Part shown: positions 10,652 through 21,286 of the stretch, in pieces | How the letters are laid out: each line of letters begins with the position of its first letter | Position numbering within the stretch: position 1 is the first letter of the stretch | From: Irpex lacteus | Lineage: Eukaryota; Basidiomycota; Agaricomycetes; Polyporales; Irpicaceae | DNA length: 64,000 bases | Assembly: GCA_001986395.2 (NCBI GenBank) | Contig: MQVO02000058.1 | Location: 1 to 64,000 of the forward strand | Direction: 5' to 3' | Made by a program: the position numbers and the translations under genes | Notes under the pieces: generated by a model | Seen by the model: only the letters and a program-made list of their open reading frames with translations | Told to the model about the DNA's origin: nothing | Database searches by the model: none

Positions 10652-11497
10652 CTATCGCATAACCGGTGTTCGCGAAATCGCGTTTTTACGAACACTGGTA
10701 CTTTCGGTACTTCCCCTCCCTCTAAAAATATGAAATCATACACATTAATAGTGCTCAACTGCAGCTTTTGTTTGATGTAAAAATCGTAAGGAAAAAGGGC
10801 CTGCATAAGTTGCAAAGCGCAATGTAGAGCTTTGTGGTGGCCTTAAATACTGATGGATTGAGATCTCTCTTGATGCTGTAACAGCCGTAGTGGATAAAGT
10901 CGGGGAAAAGGCTACATTACACCATATACAAGTATTTTTAGTGCCCGATTATGTGTGAAATAGTCCCAAGACATAGTGCTAGGGTATCGATGTAAAAGTG
11001 TGACATTTGGGCCACATCATTTTGAAACTCCGCTCAGGCGCATGCTAGTAGTACTGCTTTCACGATACTGCGTCTGAGGCTTCCTCTGGCCTTCGCTCGA
11101 GCAGTATGCGTTACTGCATATACTGCTACATATACAGATATACTATTACAGACCTTAACAGAATTTTGGAGGCCCTACGTACGTAGAGGCAAGTCTACGA
11201 CGGATTTACGAACACTGGTCTCGCGAAGCCGAAACTGATGGCACTACCAAATACAGCAATAGCGATCACCACGGCGGCGTGACGTCTTGTGACATTTTTA
11301 CGAACACTACTCTCAAAAAGTCACGTCACCGGCATCCTTCTACTACTTGCCCCTCTCACCTGCTTCGTCCCAGAAAAATGGAGGATATACCTGAGATGCA
11401 CATTAATACTGTCATGAAGTTTTATGCTGCGAAAAGGGTATCCGTCGATGACAATACAGAGAGCGCCCAATTTTTACGAACACTGGTTGTGCCATAG
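10652..11497. mobile_element. Non-autonomous TIR element, copy B (846 bp)
   Basis: The left end (CTATCGCATAACCGGTGTTC) and the complement of the right end (CTATGGCACAACCAGTGTTC) form an imperfect terminal inverted repeat close to that of element A. TA flanks both sides (10650-10651, 11498-11499). The 14-mer TTTTTACGAACACT occurs at 10683-10696, 11295-11308 and 11471-11484, with a shorter copy at 11204-11216. An inverted, decayed copy at 10665-10677 again makes a left-end hairpin. Internal stretches also match element A in order: CTGATGGC followed about 60 bases later by the motif and then by CACCGG. No coding capacity is seen. Confidence 0.7.
10665..10696. repeat. Hairpin of the motif in element B
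   Basis: GGTGTTCGCGAAA pairs imperfectly with TTTTTACGAACACT across a short loop. It is the counterpart of the hairpin at 8660-8691 and has two substitutions in the inverted arm. Confidence 0.65.
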
Positions 11498-12061
11498 TAT
11501 ACCCGTTTATGGAAGGAGTCGTTGAAGCCACGTATGATGTCGAGGGTGGCTCCAGCATCGGTGCGGTCAATTATGTTGTGACTTGGTATAGGAAACCATA
11601 ACAGGATTTGCGGTTTGATCGACCGAAATCTAACCTCAAGACTATTTTTGTGCAAACAGTGAGTGCATGTCGAGACGCGATGAATACTACGAAGAAACGA
11701 GCCAAGTAAAACTTGGTCCTGTTCATCAAGACAATATATCAGAGTCATACGTCGGGCGCTGCAGAATATTGTCCAGTGACGTGCTGTTATACGTACTGCT
11801 TCGAGGTATTGCAGCCCAGGCTGAGCTACCAGTAACGGCACCGACTACTTGAAGTCTTGTAAACGCTCCACGAACAGGATATCATAATCGATGCGCATCG
11901 AATTTGCATAGCGTACAGTAAGCACAGTTCTAGTAGTCAAGTTTATCTTTAGTCTCTATACATTCTGAATACCTTATACTTCAACATGATCCAAGAAAAT
12001 CGCAACAATACTGCCCTTTGAACGCCAAATTCCCAAGCGGAACAAGAAAACATCGAGCAGC
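11498..12061. other. Spacer between element B and the bHLH gene; no gene seen
   Basis: About 560 bases. A 139-codon minus-strand frame (11841-11422) runs into element B and shows no motif. It is most likely the 3' flank of the bHLH gene. Confidence 0.4.
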
Positions 12062-14552
12062 TCAATCACCGCCATCATCATCAGCATCTTCTCCATCCAT
12101 TCCTCCTGCCGCACTCCTACCAAGGGGGCCAAGGTGTGCCTCGCAGGCGTCCAAGTCCTTCTCCAAGTCGACGCCCTCCCCTTCCTCGTCTATCTCAGGA
12201 TGGGAGCCCACGGCAAGCCTCAGCCTAGTGATCTCCTTTCTCAAAATGTCTATCTCCTCGTCGCGCCTTTCCACACGCCCTTTCAACCGCCGAATATAGT
12301 CGTTGCCGCATCGTAACAGTTGCAGCTTGCTGACGCCACGGTTCGGGCCATCTACGTTACCCTTCGGTGGGCCGCGAGGGGGCATAGCACCGGGGAGTAT
12401 AGGTTCGTCAGGGAAGCCTTCCTCCGATGGAAGGGGTATAGGTGGAAGTAAGATGCGCAGGTCGTCGAACGATGTCTTGAGTGAATCGCGACGTTTTTGT
12501 TCGGCTGCTTTATGCGAGGTCTTGCGAACCTGCAGGGGAGGCTGTTGACCTTGTACCGATGTGGTGGAGGACGGCCCCGCCGGTGAGACCAGATTCTGTA
12601 CGCTGGAGCTATTACTAGCTGTTAAGAAGGTAAGTATGTGAATTTGCTGAGACTCGGCAGATTTTCCTCACCAGGGCGAATAGGCTTCAAGGCAGGGCTG
12701 ATCATCGGCGTACGTTCGCCGGCGACATTAGAGTTCATAGTCGCACTTCGTGGCCGGGTAAGCTTCTTCGAGGACTTTTGAGCGGCTGGCGCTAGTGAGC
12801 TGTGGTTGCCCAATCGCCCTAAATTCATAATACTTGACGGAGTGACAGGCAAGATGGGCTGATCATTTGTTTCAGTCGTCGCCTCGTCTGCAGTGGACGC
12901 ACAGTTGCTATTCAGGAGAAATTCCATTTGACCCTGCTGAGCGGCTGAGGGTGTCGCAGGAGGTGGCATGGAAAGGTCGACGGGCGATGGGCTACCACCT
13001 GGAATGTCGCTGTTAGCTATCGCGGCGCTGCGGCGCGTATTTGGCCGATTAGCTGGGAGAGGTGTGGGACCATGGGTGGCGGGAAAAACTGGAGTCGAAT
13101 TAGCACTTTTGGTGCCGCCTCGAAGGGAGTTGGTGGCCTTCTTGTTAGATGACGGCTGGTGCGGGGGCGGCAGCCGTGGCAACGCCGCTTGCCTCTTTCT
13201 CGCAGATCTGCCGTGACTGCCTGACGCCTCGTCGCTCCCGGGAGAGGCCGTGCGTGTTCTTCGCTTCATCCCAGCGGTAGGGATTGGCGGTACGGATGGA
13301 TCATTAAGACCTTGCTGCTGATTCGGATTTCCGTTGGGAACAGGAGTACTAGAAGACGGTGTTGCGTTGTATGCACCAAGCCAAGGGCTGGTCAACGGCG
13401 ACATCTCGTCGAACTCCAAGTCCGCAGGTGAGGGTAATGGGCCGTATGGGCTGCTCAGATTGCTTCCGGAACCGCCTCCAAGGTGTCCATGAATATTTTG
13501 GAAGACAATATTCGCTGGGGCGCTATGGGGCGCCGAGGGTATACCACCATGGTGGGTATGTTGTGTATGGGGATTAGGAAGGTGATTCTGGAGCTGATGG
13601 TTTTGCATGAAGGATCCATGCTGGCTATACGCTTGAATTTGGGGAGAGGTTTGGGAGGAAGACGCAGACTGAAGGAGCATTGGCGGCACGAAGTCTGGAC
13701 TAGGTTGAGGTGGGAGTTCCGCGGATGCAGCTGAAAGAGCATGAGCATAAGTATTGACCAACGACTGATGAGCGCAAGGAGGTTGGGGCAAAGGGGTCAA
13801 CGCCATTGCCGATTGATAAAGAGTAGGAGGAAATAACCGTTAGGCATTGAAGATGTATTCATGCAACTTCCAAGCCCTAATACAGCTGAGGCTTATACTC
13901 CCTCAAGTAGCATATATAGATGGGCTCGGAGCAGCCTATGCATAGGGTAAGCGGCGAGAATTCAGTGACTCACCAGGTGTGGGGAGGTAATGCTGCTGAT
14001 CCCGCGAACGACCGGGATCGACCATCATGTTCATGGACAGGGATCCAAACGACGACTGCCCACTAAGAAGTTCGATCTAGTTGTTCAAATGCGCAAACTG
14101 TCAGTGAGGTTCTCGCGACGCCAGGTCCAAAACACAAGTCTCTCGTCCCTGGCCGGCGACCCGGCAGCTGATGGGAAACTCACCTGCTGCTGAAAGATCT
14201 GCGTCTGGAGCTGATACAACTGCTGCAGCTGATTCAACTTGATCTGCTGCTCTACTAGTAGTTGCTGGTTTGCCTGGGAGCCGGATGCTGCGGATGTTGG
14301 GAGGGAAGACGGGCCAGCACCCGTGCTGGAGGACCCATTGTTCATGAGGTTGTCCAGGACATCCATGCTGACATTTTGGTTGGTTTGCGATATGTTTTGT
14401 TGCATATTGAGACCATTCATATCGAATATCTCCTGCAGTAATGGTGTGCGAGCTCGAGAGGAGTTGAGAGAGTGAGGGGTGTGGTCGGCGTGGCTGTATG
14501 CGTTGTAGAAGTCCTTCTCATTGCTATGGGCGCTTGAGCCCGCGTTCATCAT
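12062..14552 (-). CDS. bHLH transcription factor
   Basis: Nuclear DNA-binding regulator. Four exons: 14552-14184, 14076-13974, 13730-12672, 12618-12062. They total 2088 bases and encode 695 residues. The long N-terminal two-thirds is low complexity (Gln-, Ser-, Pro-rich, with LLVEQQIKLNQLQQLYQLQ as a coiled patch), typical of activation regions. The basic region is RKTSHKAAEQKRRDSLK, with the His-Glu-Arg pattern of E-box (CACGTG-type) binders. Helix 1 is FDDLRILLPP and helix 2 is VSKLQLLRCGNDYIRRLK, joined by a loop of more than 30 residues. A heptad-like tail (RRDEEIDILRKEITRLRLAV) and an acidic end follow. The layout recalls the fungal Pho4/NUC-1 style of factor, but orthology is not proven. 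The second intron (243 bases) reads open for a while and gives a misleading internal start at 13806. Confidence 0.85.
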
Positions 14553-14795
14553 CGCTTCCCACAGCGAGGAAGTCTTCTGAACAGCGACGACAATCCAGTC
14601 TCCGGTGGTAAGGTGGAGGGTCCAACGAACGAGGAATGTGGCTCCTTAGTTTAGCAGGCGGAGGGCTCAGCGTTTCATGGCCGTACAACAATTCCACATG
14701 AAATTCTGAGAAAAATATTCTGGCGTTGTCGGCGTATATTCGGCCGCTTAGCTAGGATAGGCCGTTATGTTTAACAACATCTCCTCACCTTTAAT

Positions 14796-14868
14796 TCCCG
14801 TTTAGCTCAGTTGGTAGAGCGCGTCACTAGTAATGACGAGGTCAGTCGTTCGAGTCGGCTAATGGGAA
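14796..14868 (+). tRNA. tRNA-Thr (anticodon AGU)
   Basis: A 73-base cloverleaf without intron. The acceptor stem TCCCGTT pairs with AATGGGA (one G-U) and is followed by discriminator A. The D arm is GCTC..GAGC around AGTTGGTA. The anticodon stem CGTCA/TGACG holds loop CTAGTAA, placing AGT at positions 34-36. The T arm AGTCG-TTCGAGT-CGGCT pairs with one G-U. Confidence 0.93.
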
Positions 14869-14872
14869 GTTA

Positions 14873-14877
14873 TTTTT
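14873..14877 (+). terminator. RNA polymerase III terminator of tRNA-Thr
   Basis: A run of five T residues begins five bases after the mature tRNA 3' end, the usual Pol III stop. Confidence 0.7.
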
Positions 14878-17800
14878 GGTTCCATCTAATGCATGCTATT
14901 GCACGATTTCTCTGACCAGGCCTTCTTGTAGCGTCTCTGTTTCATTCTTCGTACACCATCAAGTACAGGGTCAAAGTCAACGCTCATAATTTTATATCGT
15001 TGCCGCAACGAGGCATAACCATCCAAGTTCATGCCCTTTTATATACCAAAACCAATACTATCATATAGATGAATAGATCATCTTCGCAATTTTGACAGTT
15101 GCTCATATCAGACCACTGGCATGGGTGAGTACCTCCACGGCCAGTGACCCAGGAAAGTTATGGTGCCAAGCAGGCTGGTCCCCCATGGATCGGCCAGAGT
15201 GGCCACGGAGCTGCAAGCTCTAAGCCCCAGGATTCCGATGACTCGGAGCGTTATGTGTTTGCTATGTAATAAAGGCTCAGTGCCAATACTCTTACTGAGG
15301 TTGTTTACTTACTACTTGCATCAATAGATACAGCTGACTTCAAGTTCATATACCACTTAGTGGGACTCTGAGGTGACTCAGCGCATAACAGCCGTGTGCG
15401 TTACTGAAGGCCAAAGTTAATTGCCATAGCCTAGAAGCCTTAATGTCGCTCTCAAGATCTCACGGCTAGTCACTTACTTACTCGCGTAGGAATGACGACG
15501 CAACTAGGACGACGGCTGGCACAGTCTATCCGGGCATACAGGCCAAGAGCTTGAAGGAGGCCGTACCAATACAATCGCAATGTGTCTCCAGTCTACGTTA
15601 GCATGGCAGTACTATAGAAAATGTGATTTATGACCGCTTACTTTCGCCAATTCTTTCATCGCCGCCCTGAGCCTGACAAAATTAATATGACGGAATCAGC
15701 CCCAGGTTGCTGTTCGCAGGCAACTTTCTTGCCTTCCTTTTCAAGCTGTTTTCTGCCTAGAAAAGTGTGATCTAAGCACCGCCATGAAGCACCCCTGGAT
15801 TCCTCAATGTCGTGGAGGAATTAATGTAAACGTTCGCCGCTCAACATGCATTCGAACGGCACCCGATTTTAGGGTCACGGCTGTGCGAATCCGGTGAACT
15901 CTACTTACCGAACTGTTGCCGACCCACGAAGGCGCGGCAACCTGCCAGTGGCACGCCCGCAGAACTTGGTCACAGGTGCAAGTCATGGTACACAGCTTAC
16001 TCGACAGCTAGCAAGCCACTATTTTACGCGCATTGCGCACTGGCTCCGATATTCTCTCGCTCGGGCCCTAGTGTTTCGCGGCGCAGTACACTAGTACGCT
16101 AACCGAGACATCACTACGTACCGGTAGTTGGGAAGCTTATGAGAGCGGTGCTTCCGCGAGACTTGCAGAGGTCAGCCTTGGGTCAGCCTGATATCTGAGC
16201 ACAGCTTTGGGAGTTCTGGTTCAAGAATTCTAGAAGGAAAGAGTATTGGTAATTACTAGTAGGAGGAATATTAATGTTCACTCGGCAGGAAATGTGACAG
16301 TTCAAATGACGATATTCATCCTTCGCATGCTAGGTGGCTGTTGGCGTGAACATGAGAATTAGTAAAGGTATGAGCAGCGAGTGTGACGGCGATGGCATTC
16401 ATCAGGCTGAAAGGACGTCCGCAGCTTGAATCTGAAAGTGGAAGAAACAACTTGAAGCCACTACTCGCTGTCAGTGGCGTCCCGCTTGAACATCGACACC
16501 CCCACCGCATGGTTTCATCATTCTGGGACAAGACGAGTCGGATGACAATGGAGACAATGGGGAAGTTAGCGCCACTGACTAATAGCGCAGCATGCCCCGG
16601 CGAGCGCTTCAAGAGTTGCGGTACAATCAAGATAACCAGAAGACTCATGCCGAGACATGCCCGTCTCATGACGTTCAAGTAAACGACATATCTTGTTCAT
16701 TGAACGTAGAGATGCACGACGCACTAGTGTAGAAGAATTTTGGCAGAAACCCGGTCAATCGTAAGATAAGCGATTAGAGGCATCAGATCTTTCCTCTGCC
16801 AGTGTTGTTTGGACCTGCTGTGTGTACACAATGCGGACACCTCGAGGAGGCGATCGGCTGCCTCATGTGTCCGGCCAGGCTTCGTTAATGAGGTAAGAAA
16901 GCATAATTTGAACTTATGCTTGGATCCATGTGTTTACGCGAATAGAACGGAGATCGGAGATGAGTTCGAGGACATGTTTTGTAGAGGAGGATACGTACTA
17001 AGTGAGTTTCACGGTAGCAATTACATGAAGGCAGACTTTGGTGAAGGGAGGAACCCGTATTTGTGTCGATCACTAATTCTGGTGATGAGCAGGCTTTACC
17101 GGCGAGGCTATGTCGGCGAGACCCTATGCTCGTGGAAATAGGGCCTGAGATCTGAGAAGGGGTCTGTTAGCGGCTTCCAGCTGTAAAATTCCGGAGTTCG
17201 TGGAAGAGTAGATGAAAACAGAATCTGAGAAACCTGGGTGTGCAAAGTGAGCGTGATCTGAAAATCAAGTCAGCGAAAGATATCAGCGGTGCTGTAACCT
17301 GATTAGGACGCTATGGTTGAGATACTCGATAAGGTAGAGATGTTGACGTAGAGGGAGATTCATACATGTCCATGGCAACGCGGCAACAGGACCATGGCCG
17401 CCAGGAACTACAGTGGCCCAGAGGGCTTCCATGGTACGCATGAATAACCTGATGAAATGGACCTAAACCAACAGAAAGGACTGATACCTGAGTTAAGTTG
17501 ATCGGCGATTTGACAGAATGTCTTTCAAGGAATGACCGCCCGTGTTATGAAATGCCGCGGCGCGCTACCGTGTGTGCGTGTCGTGACGCGAAAAGAAATA
17601 GGTTAGCCTACGAAGCCAACCGTTTGATGCTCCATCTGATGACTGACCGCGCTATATTCAGGAGATAGTTTTTTGGGTGTACATAGCTCGCTTGATAGAG
17701 AAATCCTTCAGTCAGAAATAGGCGTGGGTACGGGACGATCACCGGTCAACTCCTGCATCTCCCGTGCTTGAAACGGGCAGTGCGAACAACAGGTATGCTT

Positions 17801-19662
17801 CGCCCATCCGTAGCATCTGCTACTTTGCCCATGGAACGGATCGTCTAGAGCGTACTACACAGAGGCCGGAAGCGGTAGGAAGTGACGTGACTGTGATGAG
17901 AAGCCGCGTAAGGTCAAGTGTCACGAATTTTCGCACTGGCCAGAGTCCGGAGTGAAATTCAGGAATGTTCGCGATGTGGCCAGATGCGCCAGTAAGACCG
18001 GGTATGGTAACAGTAATATGTCGCACTACAGTTTGAATATGTATCACCTAGATAACGGTGAGAACTGTACTGTAATTTCAGCTGGCAGTGGATAAACATA
18101 CCATAGAACCAGAGACACGACAAATTCTAAACATACTTGAAAGGGACAGGACTAGGGTGTGGTCCCAAAGTGGACCGGCGTGCCGTGAGCTGCAGATGAT
18201 CTTGCCCAGGGCCCAATTTAAAGAAGGAGTGAAAGCTTCCTTCGCCTTCTGATCGCTACTGGCAGTGAAGATGTCAAGTGTCAGGAAGACTATGGCGCTG
18301 GTGGCGCAGTAATCAATGGAAAGACTGGTTGGCGGAGCTGGGAAGTACCTCCGCCAAACTCTAGGGCGAGAAATGGAGAGACCTCGAACCTACGCTGGTT
18401 GCCGAGGTCACTGTCTTATCGACCGAGCTTTCCTCCTAGGAGTGATATTATCGTGAGAGCGGAGAGATAAATCAAGCGGAGACGGAAGACATCATGATTG
18501 CTTGGAAGGGGTTATCGCGAAACAGCACATGCCTCCGGTGTCCTGTGTTCTGAGGACTAAACCAGCATTGAGGTATGTGTGTGAATTGAATGAACGGACA
18601 AACACGAATTGACGGACTGGAACGATTGGCTGTACGATCGAGCTCGCTGAGTTCCGAAGCACAATGGACGGACGGCACATACGTTGAGCCCTGGGAAAGA
18701 CAAGAACGCAGCTGTTGAATGTTCGGCTGCAGGTGCGGTAGTACACACTGTCGCTTTGTCTTCTCGACAAATGACAATGCCCGTTGTTTTACCTGACGAC
18801 GAGACGAGAACAGAGAGAGACGGAAGGAGACGCATGCAATGAAGAATATAATGAAAGATGCACAAAAGGCCCCGTGGGCTGATATCGGAATTGGGCGTAG
18901 TTCAGTGGGAGAAGACACTGCCGCGTGTACCAGAATTGAGACTTGGTGGCATCCAGATCTGATGTCGGAATCTTGCCTGCCAATGACCGCAGAGGAAATG
19001 AATTTAAGGAAATGATGCCTACCGCCTGCGGTGTCCAAACGTGGCATAGGTCAGGATGGCCACGCCACTGCTCAGAGTGGGGGGATCAGCCATGGGTTCC
19101 GCCTGCGAACACCCTGTAACAGCGCGATGCCCCTTTCCCTGGAAGTGATATGAATCAGATTCGCTTGCGATGAGACTCGATTAAAGGAGAACGGTGCCGC
19201 AAATAATACCACATCAACCGTTCCTTTGTTTCTGGGATGGTGAGAAGATGGGCATGGTTCGGCACCCGCTTAAATGTCCGCGCTGGAGTGCTGGGTGATG
19301 TGCTGGCACGGCTTGGCAACGTGGCTCACGGAGCTATCCCTTAGCTGGCCGTACGCCGTTGCTAGCGGTCTCAGGCGAGCGAGCAGCGACATTGGGACAG
19401 GTTTGAGCCCGCCGTGTGCGAGACGGGGGCGGTCAGCGAGGAGCAGAAAGTGGTAGGTGCGCGTGGAAACTTGTGGATGAACGCGGAGCCAGAATAAGTT
19501 TACGTAATTGAGGACTGCCCGAAAGGGCAGATTCTCGCTGGGCGCTTTCAGTCCTCCCAAATAGGGAAGGAGCTGAACAACAGAGTACAACAAACCTATA
19601 AGTGTCCCAGTACCTCGACTCCACGCCGCGACCCATCTTTCGTCTCTTCCCGCACAAAGTGC
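14878..19662. other. 4.8 kb stretch without a convincing gene
   Basis: Both strands were read. Open frames are short (at most 191 codons at 19047-18472, minus) and none has a motif I recognise. Minus-strand stretches around 18.1-18.4 kb read like protein in two overlapping frames, without a consistent splice model, which would fit a decayed gene. No long terminal repeats, tandem repeats or transposase motifs were seen by eye. Confidence 0.4.
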
Positions 19663-20439
19663 ATGGCCATTGCTCCCTCCGCGCCCATGTACTCGGCATA
19701 CACGTTCAAACGACGACGAACAGCCACCTCTGTTCTGGCTGGCGACTTCGACCCGCGGCCTTCACGTGACGTGCTCACCAGTGTGTTGAACGGAGTGCCC
19801 GTGTACGACTCGGTGGAAAAGGCAGAGATGGAGGAGGAGCGGAGGGCGCGTAAGAAGGAAAAGAAAGAGCGTGAGAAGCAGCACGAACAGGACAAAAAAC
19901 GCGCAAAGTCGCTCTCCATCGCCCCGGAGAGGCCCCAGGTCGCGGTCGCCTCCACCGTCGCCTCCTCTTCCAACCCGGCGAAGCGTCCCCAGCCAGTCCC
20001 AGCGCCGCGTGTTACGCCTTCTACTACATCGTCCTTCTGGCAGGCACGTCCATCTATCAACATTACTGGACATCGCTCCAACTCCGTGACACCGCCGCCT
20101 ATGCCACCCTCGTCCCCGCCGAGCACTCCTGATCCTTCTCTTTCCTCTGCGACCTCCACCGCGTCGTCGAAAAGACCCCACACACCGGAAGACGGCGACA
20201 ACTTTACCGACCGCGGGCGCAGTGTCGGCACCATGTCTCCGCAGCCGGACCAAGTGGCAAGACCCCCGAGAAAGAAGCGGCAAGCGGCGAGAAAGGGTTG
20301 GAAGGGCTGGGTTGAGGGCTCGCCTCCGCCGTCAGAGAAGCTCATCAACCTGGACGTTGTGCCTCTTCTGGGCGAAAGAAAGACGAGGAGTGGAAAGAGT
20401 TTCGATGCCATTGGCGTCGGGAAAGATAGTTGGGTCTAG
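19663..20439 (+). CDS. Basic low-complexity protein, conserved-looking ends, function unknown
   Basis: A single-exon frame of 258 residues, unusual in this intron-rich region. The N-terminus (MYSAYTFKRRR, then DFDPRPSRDVLTSVLNGVPVY) looks conserved. It is followed by a highly charged helix (about residues 55-85, EEERRARKKEKKEREKQ) and a Ser/Pro-rich middle. Near the C-terminus is a basic cluster PPRKKRQAARKGWKGWVEG that could serve as a nuclear localisation signal, then EKLINLDVVPLL and a TRSGKSFDAIG tail. The long frame has no stop, and codon use is consistent throughout, which supports coding. No enzymatic domain is seen, and no function is proposed. Confidence 0.7.
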   Translation: MAIAPSAPMYSAYTFKRRRTATSVLAGDFDPRPSRDVLTSVLNGVPVYDSVEKAEMEEERRARKKEKKEREKQHEQDKKRAKSLSIAPERPQVAVASTVASSSNPAKRPQPVPAPRVTPSTTSSFWQARPSINITGHRSNSVTPPPMPPSSPPSTPDPSLSSATSTASSKRPHTPEDGDNFTDRGRSVGTMSPQPDQVARPPRKKRQAARKGWKGWVEGSPPPSEKLINLDVVPLLGERKTRSGKSFDAIGVGKDSWV

Positions 20440-21286
20440 AGTATGGTGAGCACACCTTAGTCCACCATCGAACGGTCCGAAAGCTGACTCTTGTCGCCCA
20501 TGTTGTGTAGCGTTATCCATATGCCATTCCGCTTGAACGTCTAGAAGTAATGTTTCCTGCTACGAGGTCTACGCTATATCGCTGGTCGGGTCTGGTTATT
20601 CAGAATGGTCAGGAACTCTTTGTTATTTTCGTCGTGCTTTGAAACTGGTTCTCGTATCGTACTCTTGATTTTGGAATGACTTCTTACCATTCTTGCGTTA
20701 CCACTCACAATATCTGCCTCATTACTTACCATCTGTCGAGAGCCATACATTTCCATTTCCCCCAATTTTCTCAAGCCCTCGACACTTTCACTGTATATTA
20801 TCATATCGTACCGAAAGTTCCCTGACGCCACGACCCAATATATACAATACCAATTCATGCTATCGTCACTCACACATGGCCGATTACATCTTGAGGCGTC
20901 TTAGTTAGATGCAAAAGCGATCAGCTTCAACGTTGATACTGGTGGCGGTAGATGGGCGTCTATTCACACGTCGCTCGCTGTGCCGCGCGGTCACCTTCCG
21001 AGTCACAGCCAGCAACCATCGCAATCCGCCTCAACCGCGATCTGCGCACCAGTAGCGCAGCCTTAATTCTCTGTCAATACTTGGGCTTCAGGAAATTGTG
21101 CTGGTCAAGGGTGGAACGCTGTGATACACTCCGGGCTGCTGTGTAACGACCACGCTATTCACCAGGACAATTCACCTTCAACTTGGTCTTCTACGAATAT
21201 TCAATACTGCAGCAAAACTCTTGTAGTAGCAGGTACAAGAAAAACCGGACAACAACTTATAACGAACAACCACCGCTATCATAGCC
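20440..21286. other. Spacer upstream of MTG1; no gene seen
   Basis: About 850 bases containing the 3' flank of the preceding gene and the promoter of MTG1. The frames present (up to 108 codons) overlap the MTG1 start or carry no motif. Confidence 0.4.

Noticed and set aside
8660..11484. TTTTTACGAACACT repeats as telomeric, origin or CRISPR-like repeats
   Set aside because: Copies are widely and irregularly spaced, some inverted, and confined to two elements with terminal inverted repeats. Fungal telomere repeats are short G-rich tandem units, and CRISPR arrays are prokaryotic with regular spacers.
13731..13806. Internal ATG at 13806 as start of a separate gene (MALTPLPQPP...)
   Set aside because: The segment lies inside a 243-base intron that happens to read open. 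Splicing 13974 to 13730 joins exons 2 and 3 of the bHLH gene in phase, with a good CTCTTTCAG acceptor.
16316..16682. Overlapping plus and minus frames of about 100-120 codons
   Set aside because: Both strands are open over the same stretch, the peptides match no known family, and no neighbouring exons continue either frame.
18890..18960. tRNA-like string GGGCGTAGTTCAGTGGGAG
   Set aside because: It resembles a D arm, but no matching acceptor, anticodon or T stem can be drawn around it.
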